From: Nonomuraea sediminis
GTDB lineage: Bacteria; Actinomycetota; Actinomycetes; Streptosporangiales; Streptosporangiaceae
NCBI RefSeq assembly: GCF_018531495.1
Contig: NZ_JAHDTI010000013.1
Span: forward strand, 124,001-188,000
DNA: 64,000 nt
Direction of reading: 5' to 3'
Positions 32,146 through 40,196 of this stretch are shown here, piece by piece. The first letter of the stretch is position 1. Every line of letters begins with the position of its first letter. Under the pieces are notes generated by a model that did no database searches, was not told the origin of the DNA, and was given only the letters and a program-made list of their open reading frames with translations. The translations under genes and the position numbers were made by a program.

Positions 32146-33064
32146 GCCGCTTACGCCGCTTGCCCTCGTGCATGGCCTGGACGCGGGCGACGGGGATCGT
32201 GTGGCCCTCCTCGACGAGGTCCGCGGGCAGGGGCTGCGGCTCCGGCATCAGCTCCGCCCACGGATCGCGGTCGCCGAGCAGCCCCACCGCGGTCTTGATG
32301 GTGAAGTCCGCGGGCGTGACCCGGTCGAGGTCGTCCCAGGCCACGGGGAAGGACACCGGCGCGCACGGGCGCACCCGCGGGCTGTAGGCGGCCGCGATCG
32401 TCGCCCCGCCCGCCCGGGTGGAGTCCAGGAACACCTTGCCCTCCCGGTCCTCGCGGATGAACGCCGTCGTCCCCAGCTCGGGGTCGATCCGCTCGGCCCG
32501 CGCGGCCAGCGCCCTGGTCGCCGCCGCCAGGTCGTCCATCGAGCTCCCCGGCTCCAGCGGGAAGAACACGTGCAAGCCCTTGGCGCCGCTGGTCTTCACC
32601 GCGCCGCTCAGCCCGGCCGCCGCCCCTGCCTGCCGTACGAGCTGCGCGGCCCGTACGGCGAGCGTGAACGGTTCGCCGGCAGGCGGGTCGAGGTCGAGCA
32701 CCAGGTGGTCGCCGCGCAGCAGCGCGGGATGGTACTCCACGGCGCGCTGGTTGGCGAACCACAGCAGGGTCCTGCGGTCGTTGCACAGCGCGTAGGACAC
32801 CTGGCGGCGGGACGTCTCCGCCCAGACCGACACGGTCCGCACCCACGACGGCGCGTACTTGGGCACGTTCTTCTGCATGAACGCCGGCTGGCCTGGGCGC
32901 ACCCGGATCACCGACAGCGGCAGGTCCCGCAGGACCGGGATGATCCGGTCGCGGACGGCGTCGAGGTAGTCGACCAGGTCCCGCTTCGTCGCGTCCGCGC
33001 CGTCGAACAGCGGCTGATCGAGATTGGTGAGCGGCACCCCGTCTCGCGTCTCATCGCTGGTCAC
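32120..33064 (-). CDS. stand-alone LigD-type polymerase/primase domain
   Basis: A 314-residue archaeo-eukaryotic-primase-like polymerase, as in the POL domain of LigD. GDHLVLDLDPPAGEPF carries the catalytic aspartate pair, and KTSGAKGLHVFFPLEPG the conserved lysine-histidine region. PKYAPSWVRTVSVWAETSRR is the usual N-terminal template-binding part. It adds nucleotides during non-homologous end joining. No ligase or nuclease domain is fused, and no ku gene is in the window. Confidence 0.88.
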   Translation of the reverse strand: MTSDETRDGVPLTNLDQPLFDGADATKRDLVDYLDAVRDRIIPVLRDLPLSVIRVRPGQPAFMQKNVPKYAPSWVRTVSVWAETSRRQVSYALCNDRRTLLWFANQRAVEYHPALLRGDHLVLDLDPPAGEPFTLAVRAAQLVRQAGAAAGLSGAVKTSGAKGLHVFFPLEPGSSMDDLAAATRALAARAERIDPELGTTAFIREDREGKVFLDSTRAGGATIAAAYSPRVRPCAPVSFPVAWDDLDRVTPADFTIKTAVGLLGDRDPWAELMPEPQPLPADLVEEGHTIPVARVQAMHEGKRRKRLTDSDAGS

Positions 33065-33162
33065 CAGGCCAAGTCAACACGATCAGGAATGGAGAAGCCA
33101 GGCGAACACCCCCACTCCTACCGTTGTTCGCAGATGCCGAACCAATCGGAAGGAAGCCCGAC

Positions 33163-33615
33163 ATGCAGGCGAGAATGAAGAATCCGGCCATGCTCCTGCC
33201 AGGCGCGATGGAGTCCATCCAGTCGCTGTTCAAGGCCGCCAAGGAAGGCGGCGTGCCCCAGACCACGATGGAGCTGGTGCACCTGCGCGTCAGCCAGGTC
33301 AACGGCTGCAGCGCCTGCGTCGACGCCGGCGCCAAGACCGCCAAGAAGGCCGGTGAGACCGACGAGCGGCTGTTCGCGGTGGCCGCCTGGCGTGAGACGT
33401 CCTACTTCACCGATGCCGAGCGTGCGGCGCTGAACCTGGCCGAGCACGCGACCCGGCTGGCCGACCGCGGCGACGCGGTGCCCGACGACGTCTGGGACGA
33501 GGTGGCCGACCACTACGACGAGAAGGGGCTGGCCGCGATCGTGCTGATGATCGGCGTGACCAACCTGTTCAACAGGCTCAACGCCACGACCAGGCAGGTG
33601 GCCGGAGCCTGGTGA
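33163..33615 (+). CDS. carboxymuconolactone decarboxylase/AhpD-like protein
   Basis: A 150-residue alkylhydroperoxidase-like protein. NGCSACVDAGAKTAKKAGET has the CxxC redox pair, but the third-position histidine of the AhpD CxxCxxxH motif is a glycine here. The rest (VPQTTMELVHLRVSQ, then WRETSYFTDAERAALNLAEH) follows the family. GGAAGGAAG lies ahead of the ATG at 33163. The next gene starts with GTG overlapping its stop. Confidence 0.85.
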   Translation: MQARMKNPAMLLPGAMESIQSLFKAAKEGGVPQTTMELVHLRVSQVNGCSACVDAGAKTAKKAGETDERLFAVAAWRETSYFTDAERAALNLAEHATRLADRGDAVPDDVWDEVADHYDEKGLAAIVLMIGVTNLFNRLNATTRQVAGAW

Positions 33616-34010
33616 CCATCCTGCCGAGCTGGCCGGCGGACCTGGTCGCGGTGCTGGTCACCGAGGGGCTGCGGGCCGTGCCGGTGTCGGGGGCGGTCCG
33701 GGCCGACGACCGGACGATCCTGCTGAGCGTGCGACGGGGTGTGCTGTGGGAGACCGCCCGGGTCGCGGTGGTCTTCGACGGGTTCGTCGCCGTCGGCACC
33801 GCCAGGATCGCGGCGGAGCGGATGGCCAGGGCGCCCGGCTTCACCGCGGTCGAGGTGACCGTGAGCGAGGTGAACCGCCACCAGGGCGACCAGGAGGCCC
33901 TGCCCGAGCGGGTGGCGGCGCTCGGACGGCTGGCCTTCGTCCGCCTGCGCTGCCGGGCGGCTCACCCGGCGATGGGCTTGGACAGGTCGTCCTCGGAGAC
34001 GACTTCGTAG
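33612..34010 (+). CDS. uncharacterised protein coupled to the AhpD-like gene
   Basis: A 132-residue protein that I do not recognise. It starts with GTG four bases inside the AhpD-like stop (GTGA). Residues 8-75 alternate short beta strands (AVLVTEGLRAVPVSGAVRAD, then TILLSVRRG), suggesting a small beta-rich fold such as a split barrel. The last 16 residues overlap the convergent gene on the minus strand, so the natural end may have been lost. Confidence 0.5.
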   Translation: MTILPSWPADLVAVLVTEGLRAVPVSGAVRADDRTILLSVRRGVLWETARVAVVFDGFVAVGTARIAAERMARAPGFTAVEVTVSEVNRHQGDQEALPERVAALGRLAFVRLRCRAAHPAMGLDRSSSETTS

Positions 34011-34288
34011 ACCGCGTTCAGCGTCGGCTCGCTGACCAGGTCTTTGATGCGCTCGTAGCGGCGGGCCTCGATCGGGGTCAGACGCTCCATCCAGGCGGGG
34101 ATCTCGGATGCCTCGGCGTTCTCGATCAGCGCGATGGTGAGCAGCTCCCGGGGATCCTCGACGTTCAGCGCGCTGAGGACGCGGGTGCGCGGGTCGCCGG
34201 GGACGATCTCGTCCGGGATCCAGGCCTTGCGGAAGGTGGCGTAGTCGACGCCCTCGTTGAGCCTGCGGGACATGGCGGCGATCAGCAT
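33962..34288 (-). CDS. uncharacterised protein divergent from TetR
   Basis: A 108-residue protein: LIAAMSRRLNEGVDYATFRK, then AWIPDE and LTIALIENAEASEIPAWMER. The size and alpha/beta pattern suggest a dimeric ferredoxin-like fold, but I cannot name the family. It is divergent from a TetR gene, with two operator palindromes in between, so it is probably the regulated gene. Confidence 0.65.
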   Translation of the reverse strand: MLIAAMSRRLNEGVDYATFRKAWIPDEIVPGDPRTRVLSALNVEDPRELLTIALIENAEASEIPAWMERLTPIEARRYERIKDLVSEPTLNAVYEVVSEDDLSKPIAG

Positions 34289-34310
34289 GGGAAGCTCCCC
34301 CTTCGGTTAT

Positions 34311-34349
34311 TCTTGCACTGCAAGAGAAAGTGTTTCTTACGGTGCAAGA
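34311..34349. promoter_or_regulatory. two TetR operator palindromes
   Basis: TCTTGCA-C-TGCAAGA at 34311-34325 is perfect. At 34335-34349 TCTTAC-GG-TGCAAGA repeats it imperfectly, 24 bp on. Both lie in the 83-bp gap between the divergent 108-residue protein gene and the TetR gene. Confidence 0.7.
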
Positions 34350-34371
34350 TAAGTCAAGGGGTGTGCTTTCC

Positions 34372-35010
34372 ATGGCCGACCGCAGGTCCAGGCCCCGAGC
34401 CGGGTTGAGCAGGGAGAAGATCCTCGACGCGGCGATCGACTTCGTCGACGAGCACGGCCTGGCCGCCCTGTCCACCCGCAAACTGGGCACCGCGATGGGC
34501 GTGGAGGGGATGACGCTCTACTACTACGTCGCCAGCAAGGCCGAGCTGCTGGACGGCATGGTGGAGCGGATGCTCGAGCGGTCGATGGCCCGCCTCACGC
34601 CCGACCCGGAGACGCCGTGGCAGCAGGCCGTGGCCGACATCGCCCACGGCTTGCGCGCCACGCTGCTCGAGCACCCCGCCATGCTCGGCGTGCTGGCCAC
34701 CCGGCCGGTCAACTCGCCCGGCGCCTTCCGCATCCTGGAGTCGGGGCTGGCCGTGCTCTGTTCCCAGGGTGTGGGCCTCGGGCGGGCCATGGACACGCTG
34801 AACGCGGTCACGATGTTCGTCATCGGGCACACGCTCGCCGAGGCGGGCGCCACGCCGGGCCACGAGGACGCGATGGGGGAGCAGTTGCCCGCCGACGACT
34901 TCCCGCTGCTGGCCGAGTCGTTCGCCACCGGTGCCGGGCTCGACTTCGACAGCCGCTTCTCCGCAACCATCGACATCCTGATCCGGGGTTTCGCGTCTCG
35001 GAAGGACTAA
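34372..35010 (+). CDS. TetR family regulator (TetR_C class)
   Basis: A 212-residue regulator. GLSREKILDAAIDFVDEHGL then LSTRKLGTAMGVEGMTLYYY forms the DNA-binding domain with the YYYVxxKxxLL end of the recognition region. The C-terminal part resembles that of tetracycline-type TetR proteins. ATG at 34372. Divergent from the uncharacterised 108-residue protein gene. Confidence 0.87.
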   Translation: MADRRSRPRAGLSREKILDAAIDFVDEHGLAALSTRKLGTAMGVEGMTLYYYVASKAELLDGMVERMLERSMARLTPDPETPWQQAVADIAHGLRATLLEHPAMLGVLATRPVNSPGAFRILESGLAVLCSQGVGLGRAMDTLNAVTMFVIGHTLAEAGATPGHEDAMGEQLPADDFPLLAESFATGAGLDFDSRFSATIDILIRGFASRKD

Positions 35011-35030
35011 CCCGGCAATACACTCTGCGC

Positions 35031-35867
35031 GTGAGCGCGATCGACATCGGCCAGGCCATCGTCCTCGGCGTGGTGGAGGGGTTGACGGAGTTCCTGCCCG
35101 TCTCCTCCACCGGCCACCTCAAGATCGCCGAGGGCCTCATGGGCATCCCGGTGACCGACCACGCGGTGGTGGGCTTCACCGCCGTGATCCAGGTCGGGGC
35201 GATCGCCGCGGTCCTGGTGTACTTCTTCCGCGACATCGTGCGTTTCGTCGTCGCCTGGGGGCGCGGGCTGACCAACGCGGAGGCCAGGAAGGATCACGAC
35301 TACAAGTTCGCCTGGTGGGTGGTCTTCGCCACCATCCCGATCGTGGTCGCGGGCCTGCTGTTCAAGCCGCTCATCGAGGGGCCGCTCGCCTCGCTGTGGG
35401 TGGTGGCCGGCTCGCTGATCGTCGGCAGCGGGATCATGTACGCCGCCGACAGGATGGCCACCCTCAAGCGCGGCGAGGAGCACACCACCCTGGCCGACGC
35501 CATGATCGTGGGCTCCTCGCAGATCCTCGCGCTGCTGTTCCCCGGCTTCAGCCGCTCCGGCGCGACGATCTCCACCGGCCTGATCCGCGGGCTGAACCGG
35601 GTCGCGGCGACCAGGCTGTCGTTCTTCCTGTCGATCCCCGCGCTGACCGGTGCCGGCCTCTACGAGCTCAAGGACGCCACGGGCGGCGGCGTGGGCGTGC
35701 TCCCGCTCGTCGTGGGCACCGCGGTCTCCTTCGTGGTGGCCTACCTGTCGATCGACTGGCTGCTGAAGTTCGTCGCCCGCCACTCGCTCAACGCCTTCGT
35801 GATCTACCGCGTCATCGTCGGCGTCGCCCTGCTCGGCCTGCTGACCAGCGGCGTCCTCACCGCCTAG
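35031..35867 (+). CDS. uppP: undecaprenyl-diphosphatase (copy 2)
   Basis: A 278-residue membrane phosphatase of the BacA/UppP family, recycling undecaprenyl diphosphate. Signatures are EGLTEFLPVSSTGHLKIAEG (17-36) and FPGFSRSGATISTGL (170-184). This copy has the typical VSSTGH wording, whereas copy 1 (2272-3102) has ISSSAH; the two are only distantly alike, so they are old paralogues rather than a recent duplication. GTG at 35031 lies 20 bp after the TetR stop. Confidence 0.93.
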   Translation: MSAIDIGQAIVLGVVEGLTEFLPVSSTGHLKIAEGLMGIPVTDHAVVGFTAVIQVGAIAAVLVYFFRDIVRFVVAWGRGLTNAEARKDHDYKFAWWVVFATIPIVVAGLLFKPLIEGPLASLWVVAGSLIVGSGIMYAADRMATLKRGEEHTTLADAMIVGSSQILALLFPGFSRSGATISTGLIRGLNRVAATRLSFFLSIPALTGAGLYELKDATGGGVGVLPLVVGTAVSFVVAYLSIDWLLKFVARHSLNAFVIYRVIVGVALLGLLTSGVLTA

Positions 35868-35874
35868 CCGCGCG

Positions 35875-37266
35875 TCAGGCCTCCAGGAAGACGGGGGCCG
35901 AGGTGAGATCGACCAGCACCCGGCCACCGGCGACGCGGGCGGAGACCGCCTCGCCGTGCGCGTTCACGGCCGCCACGGCCGGGTGCGGCCACGGCCACTC
36001 GAACGGCGTGGGCGGCAGGTCCTCGCCCGTGAGCTCGTCGCGACGCTCCCAGGCCACCACCAGCGGCGGCCGCGACCCGCGGTCCACCTCGAACACGTAC
36101 AGCTCAGGGCTGCCCGGCACCTCCCGCCTGACCACCTCGCCCGCCCCGCGCAGCATCCGGTTGGTCAGCGCCAGCGCCTCGCCCGACGGGTAGCGCCGGC
36201 CCAGCGCGTCGCCGTCATAGTCCATCAGCTTGAGCTTGTCGAACATGAAGGTCATCACCTGGTACGGGATGCTCACCCGCGGCATCTCGGGGGCGAGGTT
36301 CCAGCACAGCGTGAGCCGGATGCCTGCCGACAGGGCGAGCAGGTTGCGGATCACGATGTCGCGGGCGTTCCACCGGTGCCGCAGGCGCTCGGCCTCGGGC
36401 GGGCATCCCTCCATGAACATCTGCACCTCGGTGGGCAGCTCGGCCATCCGCTCGTAGAGCGCCACCATCGCGTCGTGCTCGGGGGCCTTGCGCCCCAGGT
36501 CGCTTGAGCTGTAGCCCTGCTCGGCGTTGGCCGGCTTCATCACCTCCTCCATCACGTGGCCCAGGTAGGGGAAGACCTCCGGAATCTGGAAGGGGACCGG
36601 GCCGCTGTACTCGCCGGCCACGACGGGCTTCTGGTAGCCGTGCGCGGCCATCAGCGCCCTGCACTCCTCGATCCGCTCGGGGATCCGGTACGCGTCGCCG
36701 TACAGGTGGATGTCGAAGACGTCGAAGTGGTCGCGGCTGTGCTCGGCCAGGTAGGCGAAGACGCCGTGCTCGTCGTTGGGCGGCATCCCGGCCAGCACGA
36801 TCGTCGCGGCGGAGTCCGCCTCGCGGACGGCGCTGGCGAAGGCGGCGAGCTGGGCGGCGTACTGCTCGCGGGTGCCCGCCCACAGGATGGGGACCGACGG
36901 CTCGTTGTCGCACTGCCAGTACTTCACCCGCCCGGCGCAGTGCGCGACCAGTTCGCGGACGAAGGCCTTGTAGGCGTCCAGGTCGCGGGCGGGGGAGGGC
37001 GGCAGGAAGTCGGTGGCCTTCTCGGTCGCCCACAGCGAGCTGGAGCAGACGGTGACCCAGGCCTCCTCCTCGCCGTCGAGCTGGGCGAGCAGCGAGTCGA
37101 CCGTGTCCCAGGTGAAGCGGCCCGGCTCGGGCTCGACCTGCTGCCAGTACAGGTAGGCGCGGACCGCGCCGGCGCCGAGCTCTCGGGCCGCCGGCACGAA
37201 CTTCTCGGGCGGGGCGAAGTGGCCGTAGGTGATCCCTCTGACCACGCCCAGGCGGAGCTCTTCCAT
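35875..37266 (-). CDS. clan GH-A glycoside hydrolase (GH39/GH5-like)
   Basis: A 463-residue (beta/alpha)8 glycosidase without a signal peptide. VKYWQCDNEPSVPILWAG holds the acid/base glutamate after an Asn (the N-E-P triad of clan GH-A), and KPVVAGEYSGPVPFQIPEV the probable nucleophile glutamate. FDVFDIHLYGD fits the strand between. AYLYWQQVEPEPGRFTWD is the usual N-terminal 'W..vEP..G.y.w' motif. AGGAGG lies six bases before the ATG at 37266. It is intracellular and controlled, by position, by the divergent TetR gene. Confidence 0.82.
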   Translation of the reverse strand: MEELRLGVVRGITYGHFAPPEKFVPAARELGAGAVRAYLYWQQVEPEPGRFTWDTVDSLLAQLDGEEEAWVTVCSSSLWATEKATDFLPPSPARDLDAYKAFVRELVAHCAGRVKYWQCDNEPSVPILWAGTREQYAAQLAAFASAVREADSAATIVLAGMPPNDEHGVFAYLAEHSRDHFDVFDIHLYGDAYRIPERIEECRALMAAHGYQKPVVAGEYSGPVPFQIPEVFPYLGHVMEEVMKPANAEQGYSSSDLGRKAPEHDAMVALYERMAELPTEVQMFMEGCPPEAERLRHRWNARDIVIRNLLALSAGIRLTLCWNLAPEMPRVSIPYQVMTFMFDKLKLMDYDGDALGRRYPSGEALALTNRMLRGAGEVVRREVPGSPELYVFEVDRGSRPPLVVAWERRDELTGEDLPPTPFEWPWPHPAVAAVNAHGEAVSARVAGGRVLVDLTSAPVFLEA

Positions 37267-37272
37267 GACGAT

Positions 37273-37321
37273 GCCTCCTAAACAGTGTTGAGTCACTGTA
37301 CCTCAACACTGTTTAGGAGGC
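37273..37321. promoter_or_regulatory. perfect 20-bp inverted repeat holding both ribosome binding sites
   Basis: Arms at 37273-37292 and 37302-37321 are perfectly complementary around nine bases. Each arm has AGGAGG at its outer end and AACAGTGTT-type symmetric sequence inside, which looks like a TetR half-operator. The repeat fills the whole divergent promoter of the glycosidase and TetR genes. Confidence 0.8.
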
Positions 37322-37335
37322 TAGGATCGGCGGCG

Positions 37336-37938
37336 ATGGCCCTCGACCGTGACCTCATCGTGCGCACCGCGCTGCGCCTGCTCGACGACGTCGGGCTGGA
37401 GAAGCTGTCGCTGCGGCGGCTGGCCAAGGAGCTGGACGCGCACGCCACGGCGCTCTACTGGCATTTCGCGAGCAAGCAGGAATTGCTGGACGCGATGGGC
37501 CGCGCCATGGTCCAGGAGGCGGTCGCCAGGGGGCCGCTGCCGGAGACGTGGCAGGACTGGCTGGCCGAGCTGGCACGCGCGCAGCGCAAGGCCGTCCGCT
37601 CGCATCGCGACGGCGCGCTGCTGCTGCTGACGGCCAGACCCACCGCGGACTATCAGGTCGATTACCTCGACGAGCTGGTCGGACGCCTGATGGAGGCGGG
37701 ATTCACGGCCGAGTCGGCGGCGGCCGCGTTCGTCACCGTGAGCAACTACGCGGTCGGGGCCGCCTTCGCCGAGCAGCAGGGCGGCGAGCTCGGCGAGGAG
37801 GCCCTGGACGATCTCATTCTCAGGTCCGGCGAGCGTCCCGGCGTGGCCGGGATCGTCGCCGCCGCCCAGGACCTCGACGCCGTCTTCGAGCGCGGCCTGG
37901 CCTGGCTGCTGGCCGGGATGCGGGCCGAGCTCGGCTAG
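37336..37938 (+). CDS. TetR family regulator (TetR_C class)
   Basis: A 200-residue regulator. LDRDLIVRTALRLLDDVGLE then KLSLRRLAKELDAHATALYW is the DNA-binding domain, ending YWHFASKQELLD. ATG at 37336; the AGGAGG in the inverted repeat is 15 bases away, which is long, so translation may depend on another element (AGGATCGG). The stop TAG overlaps the P450 stop on the other strand: both use the palindrome CTAG. Confidence 0.87.
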   Translation: MALDRDLIVRTALRLLDDVGLEKLSLRRLAKELDAHATALYWHFASKQELLDAMGRAMVQEAVARGPLPETWQDWLAELARAQRKAVRSHRDGALLLLTARPTADYQVDYLDELVGRLMEAGFTAESAAAAFVTVSNYAVGAAFAEQQGGELGEEALDDLILRSGERPGVAGIVAAAQDLDAVFERGLAWLLAGMRAELG

Positions 37939-39134
37939 CGGACCGCGACCGGCAGGCGGCCGGGGCCGCGCAGGTTGATCCGGCCGTTCCACTCCACGTC
38001 GCCGTCCAGCTTCAGGCCGGGAAAACGGGCGACGAGCAGGTCGAAGGCCACGGCGGCCTCCAGCCTGGCCAGTGAGGCACCCAGGCAGTGGTGATGGCCT
38101 GCGCCGAAGGACAGGTGCTGGCGCGCGTTGGCCCGCCGTACCTGGAACCGGTCGGCGTCGTCGCCCCAGAAGCCCTCGTCGCGGTTGGCCGAGGCCAGGC
38201 TGACCAGGACGAACTGGCCGGCGGGGATCTCGACGCCACCCACCTCGGTCGGCTCGAGCGTGATCCGGCGGCTCTGCTGGACCGGGCTGTCGTAACGCAG
38301 CATCTCCTCGACCGCGTTCTCCACCAGCCCAGGGTCCTCGCGCAGCAGCGCCAGCTGGTCGGGGTTGCGCAGCAGGTGGAGGGCTCCGCCGGCGATGAGG
38401 TTCACCGTGGTCTCGTGGCCGGCGATGTAGAGCAGCAGGGTCTGGGCCACCAGCTCGTCGTCGTCGAGGACGTCCCCGTCGTCCTCGGCCTGGATGAGCG
38501 CGGTGAGCAGGTCGTCGGCGGGGTTGGCGCGCTTCCACGCGATCATCTCGCGTGCCATCTCCGACAGTTCGTGGTCGGCGTCCATGATCGCCTTGGCCGT
38601 GTCGGGGTCGGCCACCGGCTCGAGGGAGCGCACCACGATCCCGGTCAGCTTCCTGAGCCGCTCGTGGTCGGCCGGCGGCGTGCCCAGCATCTCGGCGATC
38701 ACCGCGAACGGCAGCGGGAAGGCCAGCGAGCTGACCAGGTCCACCTGCCCCGCCCGCTCGATGTCGTCGAGCAGACCGTTGGTGAGCTCGACGATGCGCG
38801 GCCGCAGCGCCTGCACGGCCCGCGGGGTGAACGCCTTGGACACCAGCCTGCGCAGCCTGGTGTGGTCGGGCGGGTCCCTGTCGAGCATGGACAGGCCGGT
38901 CATGCGCTGCGTCTCGCCGCCGAAGGTGTCCTGGCGGATCTGCTCGAAGACCCCCTCGGAGACCACGTGCCGCTCCTCGACCGAATGGCCGGAGCGCAGC
39001 AGCGACGACACGTCCTCGTAGCGGGTCAGCAGCCAGAACCCGAACGGGTTCTCGTGCACCGGCTCATGCTCACGCAGGGCGGCGTACTGGACATAGGGAT
39101 CTTCGGTAAAACCTGGTGCGAACGGGTCGAACAT
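37935..39134 (-). CDS. cytochrome P450
   Basis: A 399-residue soluble P450. The I-helix oxygen motif is LLLYIAGHETTVNL (AGHETT), ExxR is EEMLRY, and the heme loop FGAGHHHCLGASLARLE carries the axial Cys350. SMLDRDPPDHTRLRRLVSKA is the CYP107/CYP105-type signature after the C-helix. The substrate is unknown; no ferredoxin is adjacent. ATG at 39134. Its first 65 bp overlap the end of a small upstream gene. Confidence 0.92.
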   Translation of the reverse strand: MFDPFAPGFTEDPYVQYAALREHEPVHENPFGFWLLTRYEDVSSLLRSGHSVEERHVVSEGVFEQIRQDTFGGETQRMTGLSMLDRDPPDHTRLRRLVSKAFTPRAVQALRPRIVELTNGLLDDIERAGQVDLVSSLAFPLPFAVIAEMLGTPPADHERLRKLTGIVVRSLEPVADPDTAKAIMDADHELSEMAREMIAWKRANPADDLLTALIQAEDDGDVLDDDELVAQTLLLYIAGHETTVNLIAGGALHLLRNPDQLALLREDPGLVENAVEEMLRYDSPVQQSRRITLEPTEVGGVEIPAGQFVLVSLASANRDEGFWGDDADRFQVRRANARQHLSFGAGHHHCLGASLARLEAAVAFDLLVARFPGLKLDGDVEWNGRINLRGPGRLPVAVR

Positions 39135-39486
39135 CGGACGTTCCCTTCTCGTACGGCACGCCCGGGTCGATCCCCGTGACGGCCAGCACGGAACGGCGGA
39201 ATCGGTCGTGCCCCTCGGTGAGCGCGGGATGGCCGGCGTAGGCGCCCAGTAGCCGGTGCATCTCCGGATAGGCCGCTGCCACCTCGGCGAACGCGGAACC
39301 GTTCTCGAGCCGGGCCTCGATCCCGCGGAAGTACCGGACCTGCACGTCGCGGAGGAAGGCGTCGAAGTCGCCGTACTCGGCTTCGATCTCGGGCAGCCAG
39401 GGCTCGAGCGAACCACTGGCGGTGAAGCCCTCCGCGGCCGCGTGGACCAGCCGGTATCTCCGGTGGGCCCGATCCCAGTTCCCCAC
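39070..39486 (-). CDS. uncharacterised protein upstream of P450
   Basis: A 138-residue protein, mostly helical: AHRRYRLVHAAAEGFTASGS, then LPEIEAEYGDFDAFLRDVQV. The last third overlaps the start of the P450 gene by 65 bp in another frame and reads poorly, so the protein may naturally end near residue 117 and the stop was lost. It starts with GTG divergent from a TetR gene across an operator palindrome, and would be the first gene of a unit with the P450. Family not recognised. Confidence 0.6.
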   Translation of the reverse strand: MGNWDRAHRRYRLVHAAAEGFTASGSLEPWLPEIEAEYGDFDAFLRDVQVRYFRGIEARLENGSAFAEVAAAYPEMHRLLGAYAGHPALTEGHDRFRRSVLAVTGIDPGVPYEKGTSDVRPVRTRFYRRSLCPVRRPA

Positions 39487-39512
39487 GTGCGATCACCTAC
39501 TCACAGAAGGAC

Positions 39513-39529
39513 ACATACACAGAGTATGT
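39513..39529. promoter_or_regulatory. TetR operator palindrome
   Basis: ACATAC and GTATGT flank ACAGA. A second GTATGT overlaps the TetR ATG at 39545, so the repressor could also block its own start. No ribosome binding site precedes that ATG. Confidence 0.6.
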
Positions 39530-39544
39530 CGATAAACTCAGCGT

Positions 39545-40186
39545 ATGTCATCGGCCCGCTCCCGGCGCGAAATGTATTCAGAAGCCACCAAGGCGGCCCT
39601 CCTCGACGAGGCCACCGCCCTGTTCGCCGAGCGCGGATACGCCAGGACCGCCCTGGAGGACGTCGCCGCCGCCAGCCAGGTGACCAGGGGCGCCGTCTAC
39701 CACCACTTCGCCAGCAAGCAGGCGCTCTTCGAGGCCGTGCTCGACCGGATGGAGCAGGTCGTCATGCGGGAGATCGCCGAGAAGGCGACCTCCTCCGACC
39801 CGTGGGAGGCCGCCATGCAGGCGCTCGACGCCTTCCTCGACAAGTGCTGCGACCCGCTGTACGGCAGGCTCGTCTGGCTCGAGGGCCCCGCGGCACTGGG
39901 CTGGAGCCGCTGGCGCACGTGCGAGGAGAAGTACGCCTACCCGATGGTCGAGACCATGATCATGGCGCTGGTCCAGGCCGGGTACGTGGCCGACAAGGCG
40001 CTCCAGAGCCTGATCAAGTTCTCCTTCTGGATGCTGGGCGGTGCCGGGCTCGCACTGGCCGAGGCGCCGGATGACGAGCGGCGCCGGATCCGCGACGAGT
40101 GGGGCTACCTGATCCGCAAGTCGATCAGCGGATTCCAGGTGCGGCCCGCCGTACCCCGCGATAGACAGGGACGTGCCGATCCCTGA
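39545..40186 (+). CDS. TetR/AcrR family regulator, possibly leaderless
   Basis: A 213-residue regulator. YSEATKAALLDEATALFAER then TALEDVAAASQVTRGAVYHH is the DNA-binding domain. RLVWLEGPAALGWSRWRTCE is typical of the C-terminal domain in regulators of membrane or fatty-acid enzymes. No ribosome binding site is visible before the ATG, and the operator half-site GTATGT includes it, so the transcript may begin at or near the ATG. Divergent from the small protein-P450 unit. Confidence 0.87.
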   Translation: MSSARSRREMYSEATKAALLDEATALFAERGYARTALEDVAAASQVTRGAVYHHFASKQALFEAVLDRMEQVVMREIAEKATSSDPWEAAMQALDAFLDKCCDPLYGRLVWLEGPAALGWSRWRTCEEKYAYPMVETMIMALVQAGYVADKALQSLIKFSFWMLGGAGLALAEAPDDERRRIRDEWGYLIRKSISGFQVRPAVPRDRQGRADP

Positions 40187-40196
40187 AGGAGGACGC

